The notes under the pieces are model-generated. The model was not told the DNA's origin. It did no database searches and worked only from the letters and a program-made list of their open reading frames with translations. Shown one piece after another: positions 10,083-22,247 of a DNA stretch of 22,991 nucleotides. How positions within the stretch are numbered: position 1 is the stretch's first letter; the number at the start of each line of letters is the position of its first letter. A program made the position numbers and the translations under genes. The DNA comes from Steinernema hermaphroditum (taxonomy: Eukaryota; Nematoda; Chromadorea; Rhabditida; Steinernematidae), in assembly GCA_030435675.1 (NCBI GenBank), contig JAUCMV010000040.1, positions 1 to 22,991 on the forward strand, in the 5' to 3' direction.

Positions 10083-12667
10083 AGTACCATAGCATTTTTA
10101 TGATTGGATCTTGTAGAACTGCACGAGCCTGATCGAACGCGCCTATTCCCGTTGGGATTACTGTGGACTATCTTAGTTTCCTGCAAAACTTTCAATTCGA
10201 GACAGATAGGGCCCTTGTTCACACCAAGAGTTCTGCATCTGACCCTCCTGCTCCAAAGTACCATAGCATTTTTATGATTGGATCTTGTAGAACTGCACGA
10301 GCCTGATCGAACGCGCCTACTCTCGTTGGGTTTCCTGTGGACTATCTTAGTTTCCTGCAAAACTTTCAATTCGAGACAGACAGGGCCCTTGCTCACACCA
10401 AGAGTTCTGCATCTGACCCTCCTGCTCCAAAGTACCATAGCATTTTTATGATTGGATCTTGTAGAACTGCACGAGCCTGATCGAACGCGCCTATTCCCGT
10501 TGGGATTACTGTGGACTATCTTAGTTTCCTGCAAAACTTTCAATTCGAGACAGATAGGGCCCTTGTTCATACAAAGAGTTCTGCATCTGACCCTCCTGCT
10601 CCAAAGTACCATAGCATTTTTATGATTGGATCTTGTAGAACTGCACGAGCCTGATCGAACGCGCCTACTCTCGTTGGATTTCCTGTGGACTATCTTAGTT
10701 TCCTGCAAAACTTTCAATTCGAGACAGCAGGGCCCTTGCTCACAGCAAAGAGTTCTGCATCTGACCCTCCTGCTCCAAAGTACCATAGCATTTTTATGAT
10801 TGGATCTTGTAGAACTGCACGAGCCTGATCGAACGCGCCTATTCCCGTTGGGATTACTGTGGACTATCTTAGTTTCCTGCAAAACTTTCAATTCGAGACA
10901 GATAGGGCCCTTGTTCATGCAAAGAGTTCTGCATCTGACCCTCCTGCTCCAAAGTACCATAGCATTTTTATGATTGGATCTTGTAGAACTGCACGAGCCT
11001 GATCGAACGCGCCTACTCTCGTTGGATTTACTGTGGACTATCTTAGTTTCCTGCAAAACTTTCAATTCGAGACAGATAGGGCCCTTGCTCATACAAAGAG
11101 TTCTGCATCTGACCCTCCTGCTCCAAAGTACCATAGCATTTTTATGATTGGATCTTGTAGAACTGCACGAGCCTGATCGAACGCGCCTATTCCCGTTGGG
11201 ATTACTGTGGACTATCTTAGTTTCCTGCAAAACTTTCAATTCGAGACAGATAGGGCCCTTGTTCATGCAAAGAGTTCTGCATCTGACCCTCCTGCTCCAA
11301 AGTACCATAGCATTTTTATGATTGGATCTTGTAGAACTGCACGAGCCTGATCGAACGCGCCTACTCTCGTTGGATTTCCTGTGGACTATCTTAGTTTCCT
11401 GCAAAACTTTCAATTCGAGACAGCAGGGCCCTTGCTCACAGCAAGAGTTCTGCATCTGACCCTCCTGCTCCAAAGTACCATAGCATTTTTATGATTGGAT
11501 CTTGTAGAACTGCACGAGCCTGATCGAACGCGCCTATTCCCGTTGGGATTACTGTGGACTATCTTAGTTTCCTGCAAAACTTTCAATTCGAGACAGATAG
11601 GGCCTTGTTCATGCAAAGAGTTCTGCATCTGACCCTCCTGCTCCAAAGTACCATAGCATTTTTATGATTGGATCTTGTAGAACTGCACGAGCCTGATCGA
11701 ACGCGCCTACTCTCGTTGGATTTCCTGTGGACTATCTTAGTTTCCTGCAAAACTTTCAATTCGAGACAGCAGGGCCCTTGCTCACACCAAGAGTTCTGCA
11801 TCTGACCCTCCTGCTCCAAAGTACCATAGCATTTTTATGATTGGATCTTGTAGAACTGCACGAGCCTGATCGAACGCGCCTACTCTCGTTGGGTTTCCTG
11901 TGGACTATCTTAGTTTCCTGCAAAACTTTCAATTCGAGACAGATAGGGCCCTTGCTCACTGCAAAGAGTTCTGCATCTGACCCTCCTGCTCCAAAGTACC
12001 ATAGCATTTTTATGATTGGATCTTGTAGAACTGCACGAGCCTGATCGAACGCGCCTACTCCCGTTGGGTTTACTGTGGACTATCTTAGTTTCCTGCAAAA
12101 CTTTCAATTCGAGACAGATAGGGCCTTGTTCATGCAAAGAGTTCTGCATCTGACCCTCCTGCTCCAAAGTACCATAGCATTTTTATGATTGGATCTTGTA
12201 GAACTGCACGAGCCTGATCGAACGCGCCTATTCTCGTTGGGATTACTGTGGACTATCTTAGTTTCCTGCAAAACTTTCAATTCGAGACAGATAGGGCCCT
12301 TGTTCATGCAAAGAGTTCTGCATCTGACCCTCCTGCTCCAAAGTACCATAGCATTTTTATGATTGGATCTTGTAGAACTGCACGAGCCTGATCGAACGCG
12401 CCTATTCCCGTTGGGATTACTGTGGACTATCTTAGTTTCCTGCAAAACTTTCAATTCGAGACAGATAGGGCCCTTGTTCATACAAAGAGTTCTGCATCTG
12501 ACCCTCCTGCTCCAAAGTACCATAGCATTTTTATGATTGGATCTTGTAGAACTGCACGAGCCTGATCGAACGCGCCTATTCTCGTTGGGATTACTGTGGA
12601 CTATCTTAGTTTCCTGCAAAACTTTCAATTCGAGACAGATAGGGCCCTTGTTCATCAGCAAGAGTTC

Positions 12668-13102
12668 TGCATCTGACCCTCCTGCTCCAAAGTACCATAG
12701 CATTTTTATGATTGGATCTTGTAGAACTGCACGAGCCTGATCGAACGCGCCTACTCTCGTTGGATTTCCTGTGGACTATCTTAGTTTCCTGCAAAACTTT
12801 CAATTCGAGACAGCAGGGCCCTTGCTCACAGCAAGAGTTATGCATCTGACCCTCCTGCTCCGAAGTACCATAGCATTTTTATGATTGGATCTTGTAGAAC
12901 TTCACGAGCCTGATCGAACGCGCCTATTCCCGTTGGGATTACTGTGGACTATCTTAGTTTCCTGCAAAACTTTCAATTCGAGACAGATAGGGCCTTGTTC
13001 ATGCAAAGAGTTCTGCATCTGACCCTCCTGCTCCAAAGTACCATAGCATTTTTATGATTGGATCTTGTAGAACTGCACGAGCCTGATCGAACGCGCCTAC
13101 TC
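12668..13102 (+). repeat. Dispersed marker block, copy 1 (CTCCGAAG plus AACTTCACGAG)
   Basis: This 435-bp stretch appears identical by eye to 20664-21098, at an offset of 7,996 bp (46 units). Its A unit carries AACTTCACGAG where every other copy has AACTGCACGAG, a change in an otherwise invariant block. It is linked to the GTTATGCAT / CTCCGAAG marker of the preceding B unit. Confidence 0.8.
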
Positions 13103-14076
13103 TCGTTGGATTTCCTGTGGACTATCTTAGTTTCCTGCAAAACTTTCAATTCGAGACAGATAGGGCCCTTGCTCACACCAAGAGCTCTGCATCTGACCCT
13201 CCTGCTCCAAAGTACCATAGCATTTTTATGATTGGATCTTGTAGAACTGCACGAGCCTGATCGAACGCGCCTATTCTCGTTGGGATTACTGTGGACTATC
13301 TTAGTTTCCTGCAAAACTTTCAATTCGAGACAGATAGGGCCTTGTTCATGCAAAGAGTTCTGCATCTGACCCTCCTGCTCCAAAGTACCATAGCATTTTT
13401 ATGATTGGATCTTGTAGAACTGCACGAGCCTGATCGAACGCGCCTACTCCCGTTGGGATTACTGTGGACTATCTTAGTTTCCTGCAAAACTTTCAATTCG
13501 AGACAGATAGGGCCCTTGTTCATGCAAAGAGTTCTGCATCTGACCCTCCTGCTCCAAAGTACCATAGCATTTTTATGATTGGATCTTGTAGAACTGCACG
13601 AGCCTGATCGAACGCGCCTACTCTCGTTGGGTTTCCTGTGGACTATCTTAGTTTCCTGCAAAACTTTCAATTCGAGACAGCAGGGCCCTTGCTCACACCA
13701 AGAGTTCTGCATCTGACCCTCCTGCTCCAAAGTACCATAGCATTTTTATGATTGGATCTTGTAGAACTGCACGAGCCTGATCGAACGCGCCTATTCCCGT
13801 TGGGATTACTGTGGACTATCTTAGTTTCCTGCAAAACTTTCAATTCGAGACAGATAGGGCCTTGTTCATGCAAAGAGTTCTGCATCTGACCCTCCTGCTC
13901 CAAAGTACCATAGCATTTTTATGATTGGATCTTGTAGAACTGCACGAGCCTGATCGAACGCGCCTACTCTCGTTGGGTTTCCTGTGGACTATCTTAGTTT
14001 CCTGCAAAACTTTCAATTCGAGACAGCAGGGCCCTTGCTCACACCAAGAGTTCTGCATCTGACCCTCCTGCTCCAA

Positions 14077-17030
14077 AGTACCATAGCATTTTTATGATTG
14101 GATCTTGTAGAACTGCACGAGCCTGATCGAACGCGCCTACTCCCGTTGGGTTTACTGTGGACTATCTTAGTTTCCTGCAAAACTTTCAATTCGAGACAGA
14201 CAGGGCCCTTGCTCACACCAAGAGTTCTGCATCTGACCCTCCTGCTCCAAAGTACCATAGCATTTTTATGATTGGATCTTGTAGAACTGCACGAGCCTGA
14301 TCGAACGCGCCTACTCCCGTTGGGTTTACTGTGGACTATCTTAGTTTCCTGCAAAACTTTCAATTCGAGACAGATAGGCCCTTGCTCAAGCAAAGAGTTC
14401 TGCATCTGACCCTCCTGCTCCAAAGTACCATAGCATTTTTATGATTGGATCTTGTAGAACTGCACGAGCCTGATCGAACGCGCCTACTCTCGTTGGGTTT
14501 ACTGTGGACTATCTTAGTTTCCTGCAAAACTTTCAATTCGAGACAGCAGGGCCCTTGTTCATGCAAAGAGTTCTGCATCTGACCCTCCTGCTCCAAAGTA
14601 CCATAGCATTTTTATGATTGGATCTTGTAGAACTGCACGAGCCTGATCGAACGCGCCTACTCTCGTTGGGATTACTGTGGACTATCTTAGTTTCCTGCAA
14701 AACTTTCAATTCGAGACAGATAGGGCCCTTGTTCATGCAAAGAGTTCTGCATCTGACCCTCCTGCTCCAAAGTACCATAGCATTTTTATGATTGGATCTT
14801 GTAGAACTGCACGAGCCTGATCGAACGCGCCTACTCTCGTTGGGTTTCCTGTGGACTATCTTAGTTTCCTGCAAAACTTTCAATTCGAGACAGATAGGGC
14901 CCTTGCTCACACCAAGAGTTCTGCATCTGACCCTCCTGCTCCAAAGTACCATAGCATTTTTATGATTGGATCTTGTAGAACTGCACGAGCCTGATCGAAC
15001 GCGCCTATTCCCGTTGGGATTACTGTGGACTATCTTAGTTTCCTGCAAAACTTTCAATTCGAGACAGATAGGGCCCTTGTTCATGCAAAGAGTTCTGCAT
15101 CTGACCCTCCTGCTCCAAAGTACCATAGCATTTTTATGATTGGATCTTGTAGAACTGCACGAGCCTGATCGAACGCGCCTATTCCCGTTGGGATTACTGT
15201 GGACTATCTTAGTTTCCTGCAAAACTTTCAATTCGAGACAGATAGGGCCCTTGTTCATACAAAGAGTTCTGCATCTGACCCTCCTGCTCCAAAGTACCAT
15301 AGCATTTTTATGATTGGATCTTGTAGAACTGCACGAGCCTGATCGAACGCGCCTACTCTCGTTGGGTTTCCTGTGGACTATCTTAGTTTCCTGCAAAACT
15401 TTCAATTCGAGACAGATAGGGCCCTTGCTCATCACCAAGAGTTCTGCATCTGACCCTCCTGCTCCAAAGTACCATAGCATTTTTATGATTGGATCTTGTA
15501 GAACTGCACGAGCCTGATCGAACGCGCCTACTCCCGTTGGGATTACTGTGGACTATCTTAGTTTCCTGCAAAACTTTCAATTCGAGACAGATAGGGCCCT
15601 TGTTCATGCACCAAGAGTTCTGCATCTGACCCTCCTGCTCCAAAGTACCATAGCATTTTTATGATTGGATCTTGTAGAACTGCACGAGCCTGATCGAACG
15701 CGCCTACTCTCGTTGGATTTCCTGTGGACTATCTTAGTTTCCTGCAAAACTTTCAATTCGAGACAGCAGGGCCCTTGCTCACTCAAAGAGTTCTGCATCT
15801 GACCCTCCTGCTCCAAAGTACCATAGCATTTTTATGATTGGATCTTGTAGAACTGCACGAGCCTGATCGAACGCGCCTATTCCCGTTGGGATTACTGTGG
15901 ACTATCTTAGTTTCCTGCAAAACTTTCAATTCGAGACAGATAGGGCCCTTGTTCATGCAAAGAGTTCTGCATCTGACCCTCCTGCTCCAAAGTACCATAG
16001 CATTTTTATGATTGGATCTTGTAGAACTGCACGAGCCTGATCGAACGCGCCTATTCCCGTTGGATTTCCTGTGGACTATCTTAGTTTCCTGCAAAACTTT
16101 CAATTCGAGACAGCAGGGCCCTTGCTCACACCAAGAGTTCTGCATCTGACCCTCCTGCTCCAAAGTACCATAGCATTTTTATGATTGGATCTTGTAGAAC
16201 TGCACGAGCCTGATCGAACGCGCCTATTCCCGTTGGGATTACTGTGGACTATCTTAGTTTCCTGCAAAACTTTCAATTCGAGACAGATAGGGCCTTGTTC
16301 ATGCAAAGAGTTCTGCATCTGACCCTCCTGCTCCAAAGTACCATAGCATTTTTATGATTGGATCTTGTAGAACTGCACGAGCCTGATCGAACGCGCCTAC
16401 TCCCGTTGGATTTCCTGTGGACTATCTTAGTTTCCTGCAAAACTTTCAATTCGAGACAGCAGGGCCCTTGCTCACACCAAGAGTTCTGCATCTGACCCTC
16501 CTGCTCCAAAGTACCATAGCATTTTTATGATTGGATCTTGTAGAACTGCACGAGCCTGATCGAACGCGCCTATTCCCGTTGGGATTACTGTGGACTATCT
16601 TAGTTTCCTGCAAAACTTTCAATTCGAGACAGATAGGGCCCTTGTTCATGCAAAGAGTTCTGCATCTGACCCTCCTGCTCCAAAGTACCATAGCATTTTT
16701 ATGATTGGATCTTGTAGAACTGCACGAGCCTGATCGAACGCGCCTATTCCCGTTGGGATTACTGTGGACTATCTTAGTTTCCTGCAAAACTTTCAATTCG
16801 AGACAGATAGGGCCCTTGTTCATGCAAAGAGTTCTGCATCTGACCCTCCTGCTCCAAAGTACCATAGCATTTTTATGATTGGATCTTGTAGAACTGCACG
16901 AGCCTGATCGAACGCGCCTACTCTCGTTGGGTTTCCTGTGGACTATCTTAGTTTCCTGCAAAACTTTCAATTCGAGACAGCAGGGCCCTTGCTCACACCA
17001 AGAGCTCTGCATCTGACCCTCCTGCTCCAA
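14077..17030 (+). repeat. Satellite subregion 4: hybrid-rich transition
   Basis: There are 17 units here. The first two carry an A-like GTTGGGTTTACT V1 hybrid in tandem (14077-14423), and one of them has a unique AGGCCC V2 missing a G. Later units switch between A runs (14945-15292, 16510-16857) and A/B pairs (15817-16509). One 176-bp junction chimera lies at 15468-15643. No gene is present. Confidence 0.8.
15468..15643 (+). repeat. 176-bp monomer with V2 junction chimera (TTCATGCACCAAG)
   Basis: V2 reads TTCATGCACCAAG near 15602-15614, an A-type left part joined to a B-type right part (ACCAAG). V1 is the A-like ACTCCCGTTGGGATTACT form. Confidence 0.75.
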
Positions 17031-17725
17031 AGTACCATAGCATTTTTATGATTGGATCTTGTAGAACTGCACGAGCCTGATCGAACGCGCCTATTCCCGT
17101 TGGGATTACTGTGGACTATCTTAGTTTCCTGCAAAACTTTCAATTCGAGACAGATAGGGCCCTTGTTCATGCAAAGAGTTCTGCATCTGACCCTCCTGCT
17201 CCAAAGTACCATAGCATTTTTATGATTGGATCTTGTAGAACTGCACGAGCCTGATCGAACGCGCCTATTCCCGTTGGGATTACTGTGGACTATCTTAGTT
17301 TCCTGCAAAACTTTCAATTCGAGACAGCAGGGCCCTTGCTCACACCAAGAGTTCTGCATCTGACCCTCCTGCTCCAAAGTACCATAGCATTTTTATGATT
17401 GGATCTTGTAGAACTGCACGAGCCTGATCGAACGCGCCTACTCCTCGTTGGGATTACTGTGGACTATCTTAGTTTCCTGCAAAACTTTCAATTCGAGACA
17501 GCAGGGCCCTTGCTCACACCAAGAGTTCTGCATCTGACCCTCCTGCTCCAAAGTACCATAGCATTTTTATGATTGGATCTTGTAGAACTGCACGAGCCTG
17601 ATCGAACGCGCCTATTCCCGTTGGGATTACTGTGGACTATCTTAGTTTCCTGCAAAACTTTCAATTCGAGACAGATAGGGCCCTTGCTCACCCAAAGAGT
17701 TCTGCATCTGACCCTCCTGCTCCAA

Positions 17726-17901
17726 AGTACCATAGCATTTTTATGATTGGATCTTGTAGAACTGCACGAGCCTGATCGAACGCGCCTATTCCCGTTGGGA
17801 TTACTGTGGACTATCTTAGTTTCCTGCAAAACTTTCAATTCGAGACAGATAGGGCCCTTGTTCACATGCAAAGAGTTCTGCATCTGACCCTCCTGCTCCA
17901 A
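17726..17901 (+). repeat. 176-bp monomer with V2 junction chimera (TTCACATGCAAAG)
   Basis: It carries the same unusual junction as 9907-10082, 45 units away, here with a standard A-type V1. Its neighbours on the right differ from those of the first copy. Confidence 0.75.
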
Positions 17902-19119
17902 AGTACCATAGCATTTTTATGATTGGATCTTGTAGAACTGCACGAGCCTGATCGAACGCGCCTATTCCCGTTGGGATTACTGTGGACTATCTTAGTTTCC
18001 TGCAAAACTTTCAATTCGAGACAGACAGGGCCCTTGCTCACACCAAGAGTTCTGCATCTGACCCTCCTGCTCCAAAGTACCATAGCATTTTTATGATTGG
18101 ATCTTGTAGAACTGCACGAGCCTGATCGAACGCGCCTACTCCCGTTGGTTTTACTGTGGACTATCTTAGTTTCCTGCAAAACTTTCAATTCGAGACAGCA
18201 GGGCCCTTGCTCACACCAAGAGTTCTGCATCTGACCCTCCTGCTCCAAAGTACCATAGCATTTTTATGATTGGATCTTGTAGAACTGCACGAGCCTGATC
18301 GAACGCGCCTATTCCCGTTGGGATTACTGTGGACTATCTTAGTTTCCTGCAAAACTTTCAATTCGAGACAGATAGGGCCCTTGTTCATGCAAAGAGTTCT
18401 GCATCTGACCCTCCTGCTCCAAAGTACCATAGCATTTTTATGATTGGATCTTGTAGAACTGCACGAGCCTGATCGAACGCGCCTATTCCCGTTGGGATTA
18501 CTGTGGACTATCTTAGTTTCCTGCAAAACTTTCAATTCGAGACAGATAGGGCCCTTGTTCACTGCAAAGAGTTCTGCATCTGACCCTCCTGCTCCAAAGT
18601 ACCATAGCATTTTTATGATTGGATCTTGTAGAACTGCACGAGCCTGATCGAACGCGCCTATTCCCGTTGGGATTACTGTGGACTATCTTAGTTTCCTGCA
18701 AAACTTTCAATTCGAGACAGATAGGGCCTTGTTCATGCAAAGAGTTCTGCATCTGACCCTCCTGCTCCAAAGTACCATAGCATTTTTATGATTGGATCTT
18801 GTAGAACTGCACGAGCCTGATCGAACGCGCCTATTCCCGTTGGGATTACTGTGGACTATCTTAGTTTCCTGCAAAACTTTCAATTCGAGACAGATAGGGC
18901 CCTTGCTCACTGCAAAGAGTTCTGCATCTGACCCTCCTGCTCCAAAGTACCATAGCATTTTTATGATTGGATCTTGTAGAACTGCACGAGCCTGATCGAA
19001 CGCGCCTACTCCCGTTGGGATTACTGTGGACTATCTTAGTTTCCTGCAAAACTTTCAATTCGAGACAGATAGGGCCCTTGCTCACAGCAAGAGTTCTGCA
19101 TCTGACCCTCCTGCTCCAA

Positions 19120-19295
19120 AGTACCATAGCATTTTTATGATTGGATCTTGTAGAACTGCACGAGCCTGATCGAACGCGCCTATTCCCGTTGGGATTACTG
19201 TGGACTATCTTAGTTTCCTGCAAAACTTTCAATTCGAGACAGATAGGGCCCTTGTTCATGCAGCAAGAGTTCTGCATCTGACCCTCCTGCTCCAA
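19120..19295 (+). repeat. 176-bp monomer with V2 junction chimera (TTCATGCAGCAAG)
   Basis: V2 reads TTCATGCAGCAAG near 19255-19267, joining the A-type TTCATGC to the AGCAAG ending otherwise seen after CTCAC. V1 is type A. Confidence 0.75.
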
Positions 19296-20663
19296 AGTAC
19301 CATAGCATTTTTATGATTGGATCTTGTAGAACTGCACGAGCCTGATCGAACGCGCCTATTCCCGTTGGGATTACTGTGGACTATCTTAGTTTCCTGCAAA
19401 ACTTTCAATTCGAGACAGACAGGGCCCTTGTCTCACACCAAGAGTTCTGCATCTGACCCTCCTGCTCCAAAGTACCATAGCATTTTTATGATTGGATCTT
19501 GTAGAACTGCACGAGCCTGATCGAACGCGCCTATTCCCGTTGGGTTTACTGTGGACTATCTTAGTTTCCTGCAAAACTTTCAATTCGAGACAGATAGGGC
19601 CCTTGTTCACTGCAAAGAGTTCTGCATCTGACCCTCCTGCTCCAAAGTACCATAGCATTTTTATGATTGGATCTTGTAGAACTGCACGAGCCTGATCGAA
19701 CGCGCCTATTCCCGTTGGGATTACTGTGGACTATCTTAGTTTCCTGCAAAACTTTCAATTCGAGACAGATAGGGCCCTTGTTCATGCAAAGAGTTCTGCA
19801 TCTGACCCTCCTGCTCCAAAGTACCATAGCATTTTTATGATTGGATCTTGTAGAACTGCACGAGCCTGATCGAACGCGCCTATTCCCGTTGGGATTACTG
19901 TGGACTATCTTAGTTTCCTGCAAAACTTTCAATTCGAGACAGCAGGGCCCTTGCTCACACCAAGAGCTCTGCATCTGACCCTCCTGCTCCAAAGTACCAT
20001 AGCATTTTTATGATTGGATCTTGTAGAACTGCACGAGCCTGATCGAACGCGCCTATTCCCGTTGGGATTACTGTGGACTATCTTAGTTTCCTGCAAAACT
20101 TTCAATTCGAGACAGATAGGGCCCTTGTTCATGCAAAGAGTTCTGCATCTGACCCTCCTGCTCCAAAGTACCATAGCATTTTTATGATTGGATCTTGTAG
20201 AACTGCACGAGCCTGATCGAACGCGCCTATTCCCGTTGGGATTACTGTGGACTATCTTAGTTTCCTGCAAAACTTTCAATTCGAGACAGATAGGGCCCTT
20301 GTTCATGCAAAGAGTTCTGCATCTGACCCTCCTGCTCCAAAGTACCATAGCATTTTTATGATTGGATCTTGTAGAACTGCACGAGCCTGATCGAACGCGC
20401 CTATTCCCGTTGGGATTACTGTGGACTATCTTAGTTTCCTGCAAAACTTTCAATTCGAGACAGATAGGGCCTTGTTCATGCAAAGAGTTCTGCATCTGAC
20501 CCTCCTGCTCCAAAGTACCATAGCATTTTTATGATTGGATCTTGTAGAACTGCACGAGCCTGATCGAACGCGCCTATTCCCGTTGGGATTACTGTGGACT
20601 ATCTTAGTTTCCTGCAAAACTTTCAATTCGAGACAGCAGGGCCCTTGCTCACAGCAAGAGTTA

Positions 20664-21098
20664 TGCATCTGACCCTCCTGCTCCAAAGTACCATAGCATT
20701 TTTATGATTGGATCTTGTAGAACTGCACGAGCCTGATCGAACGCGCCTACTCTCGTTGGATTTCCTGTGGACTATCTTAGTTTCCTGCAAAACTTTCAAT
20801 TCGAGACAGCAGGGCCCTTGCTCACAGCAAGAGTTATGCATCTGACCCTCCTGCTCCGAAGTACCATAGCATTTTTATGATTGGATCTTGTAGAACTTCA
20901 CGAGCCTGATCGAACGCGCCTATTCCCGTTGGGATTACTGTGGACTATCTTAGTTTCCTGCAAAACTTTCAATTCGAGACAGATAGGGCCTTGTTCATGC
21001 AAAGAGTTCTGCATCTGACCCTCCTGCTCCAAAGTACCATAGCATTTTTATGATTGGATCTTGTAGAACTGCACGAGCCTGATCGAACGCGCCTACTC
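20664..21098 (+). repeat. Dispersed marker block, copy 2 (CTCCGAAG plus AACTTCACGAG)
   Basis: This matches 12668-13102 and extends the family. The unit just to the left (20514-20686) also carries GTTATGCAT but keeps CTCCAAAG. The same arrangement of units, with a deletion, recurs at 22248-22754. Confidence 0.8.
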
Positions 21099-21725
21099 CC
21101 GTTGGGATTTCCTGTGGACTATCTTAGTTTCCTGCAAAACTTTCAATTCGAGACAGCAGGGCCCTTGCTCACACCAAGAGCTCTGCATCTGACCCTCCTG
21201 CTCCAAAGTACCATAGCATTTTTATGATTGGATCTTGTAGAACTGCACGAGCCTGATCGAACGCGCCTACTCCCGTTGGGTTTCCTGTGGACTATCTTAG
21301 TTTCCTGCAAAACTTTCAATTCGAGACAGCAGGGCCCTTGCTCACACCAAGAGCTCTGCATCTGACCCTCCTGCTCCAAAGTACCATAGCATTTTTATGA
21401 TTGGATCTTGTAGAACTGCACGAGCCTGATCGAACGCGCCTATTCCCGTTGGGATTACTGTGGACTATCTTAGTTTCCTGCAAAACTTTCAATTCGAGAC
21501 AGCAGGGCCCTTGCTCACACCAAGAGCTCTGCATCTGACCCTCCTGCTCCAAAGTACCATAGCATTTTTATGATTGGATCTTGTAGAACTGCACGAGCCT
21601 GATCGAACGCGCCTATTCCCGTTGGGATTACTGTGGACTATCTTAGTTTCCTGCAAAACTTTCAATTCGAGACAGCAGGGCCCTTGCTCACACCAAGAGC
21701 TCTGCATCTGACCCTCCTGCTCCAA
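21033..21725 (+). repeat. Four consecutive units with GAGCTC variant
   Basis: GAGCTC occurs at 21178, 21351, 21524 and 21697, exactly 173 bp apart, each after a CAGGGCCC / CTCACACC V2. Elsewhere in the window this variant appears as isolated copies. V1 differs among the first three units (GGGATTTCCT, GGGTTTCCT, GGGATTACT), while the last two share the A form. This suggests local spread of the V2 haplotype by conversion or short-range amplification. Confidence 0.8.
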
Positions 21726-22247
21726 AGTACCATAGCATTTTTATGATTGGATCTTGTAGAACTGCACGAGCCTGATCGAACGCGCCTATTCCCGTTGGGA
21801 TTACTGTGGACTATCTTAGTTTCCTGCAAAACTTTCAATTCGAGACAGATAGGGCCCTTGTTCATGCAAAGAGTTCTGCATCTGACCCTCCTGCTCCAAA
21901 GTACCATAGCATTTTTATGATTGGATCTTGTAGAACTGCACGAGCCTGATCGAACGCGCCTATTCCCGTTGGGATTACTGTGGACTATCTTAGTTTCCTG
22001 CAAAACTTTCAATTCGAGACAGACAGGGCCCTTGTTCACTGCAAAGAGTTCTGCATCTGACCCTCCTGCTCCAAAGTACCATAGCATTTTTATGATTGGA
22101 TCTTGTAGAACTGCACGAGCCTGATCGAACGCGCCTATTCCCGTTGGGATTACTGTGGACTATCTTAGTTTCCTGCAAAACTTTCAATTCGAGACAGATA
22201 GGGCCTTGTTCATGCAAAGAGTTCTGCATCTGACCCTCCTGCTCCAA

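Larger units (their letters stand above)
9733..14076 (+). repeat. Satellite subregion 3: alternating units with interruptions
   Basis: There are 25 units here. Alternation holds in 10257-11819 and 12691-14076 but is broken by runs of A-like units (for example 11995-12690, where V1 varies between TTCCC and TTCTC). A run of seven consecutive 174-bp intervals spans 10083-11300, which is why the longest open frame of the window falls there. The first copy of the TTCACGAG marker lies at 12864-13036. I see no gene or inserted element. Confidence 0.82.
17031..22247 (+). repeat. Satellite subregion 5: A-dominated, dimer largely lost
   Basis: There are 30 units here. Nearly all have the A-type V1 GGGATTACT, so the two-monomer alternation seen further left is mostly absent. 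V2 is still variable (ATAG, ACAG and CAG forms). Three of the window's units with extra length at ATG/CAC junctions lie here. B-type V1 appears in only one unit, near 20687-20859, with two hybrid neighbours at 21033-21379. No gene or foreign insertion is visible. Confidence 0.82.

Noticed and set aside
10043..11473. Long minus-strand open frames (up to 476 codons) as a repetitive protein gene
   Set aside because: Frames start and stop according to unit length (173 versus 174 bp), repeat with the satellite across the whole window, often need a TTG start, and have no surrounding gene signals. The plus-strand 67-codon frames recur in the same way.
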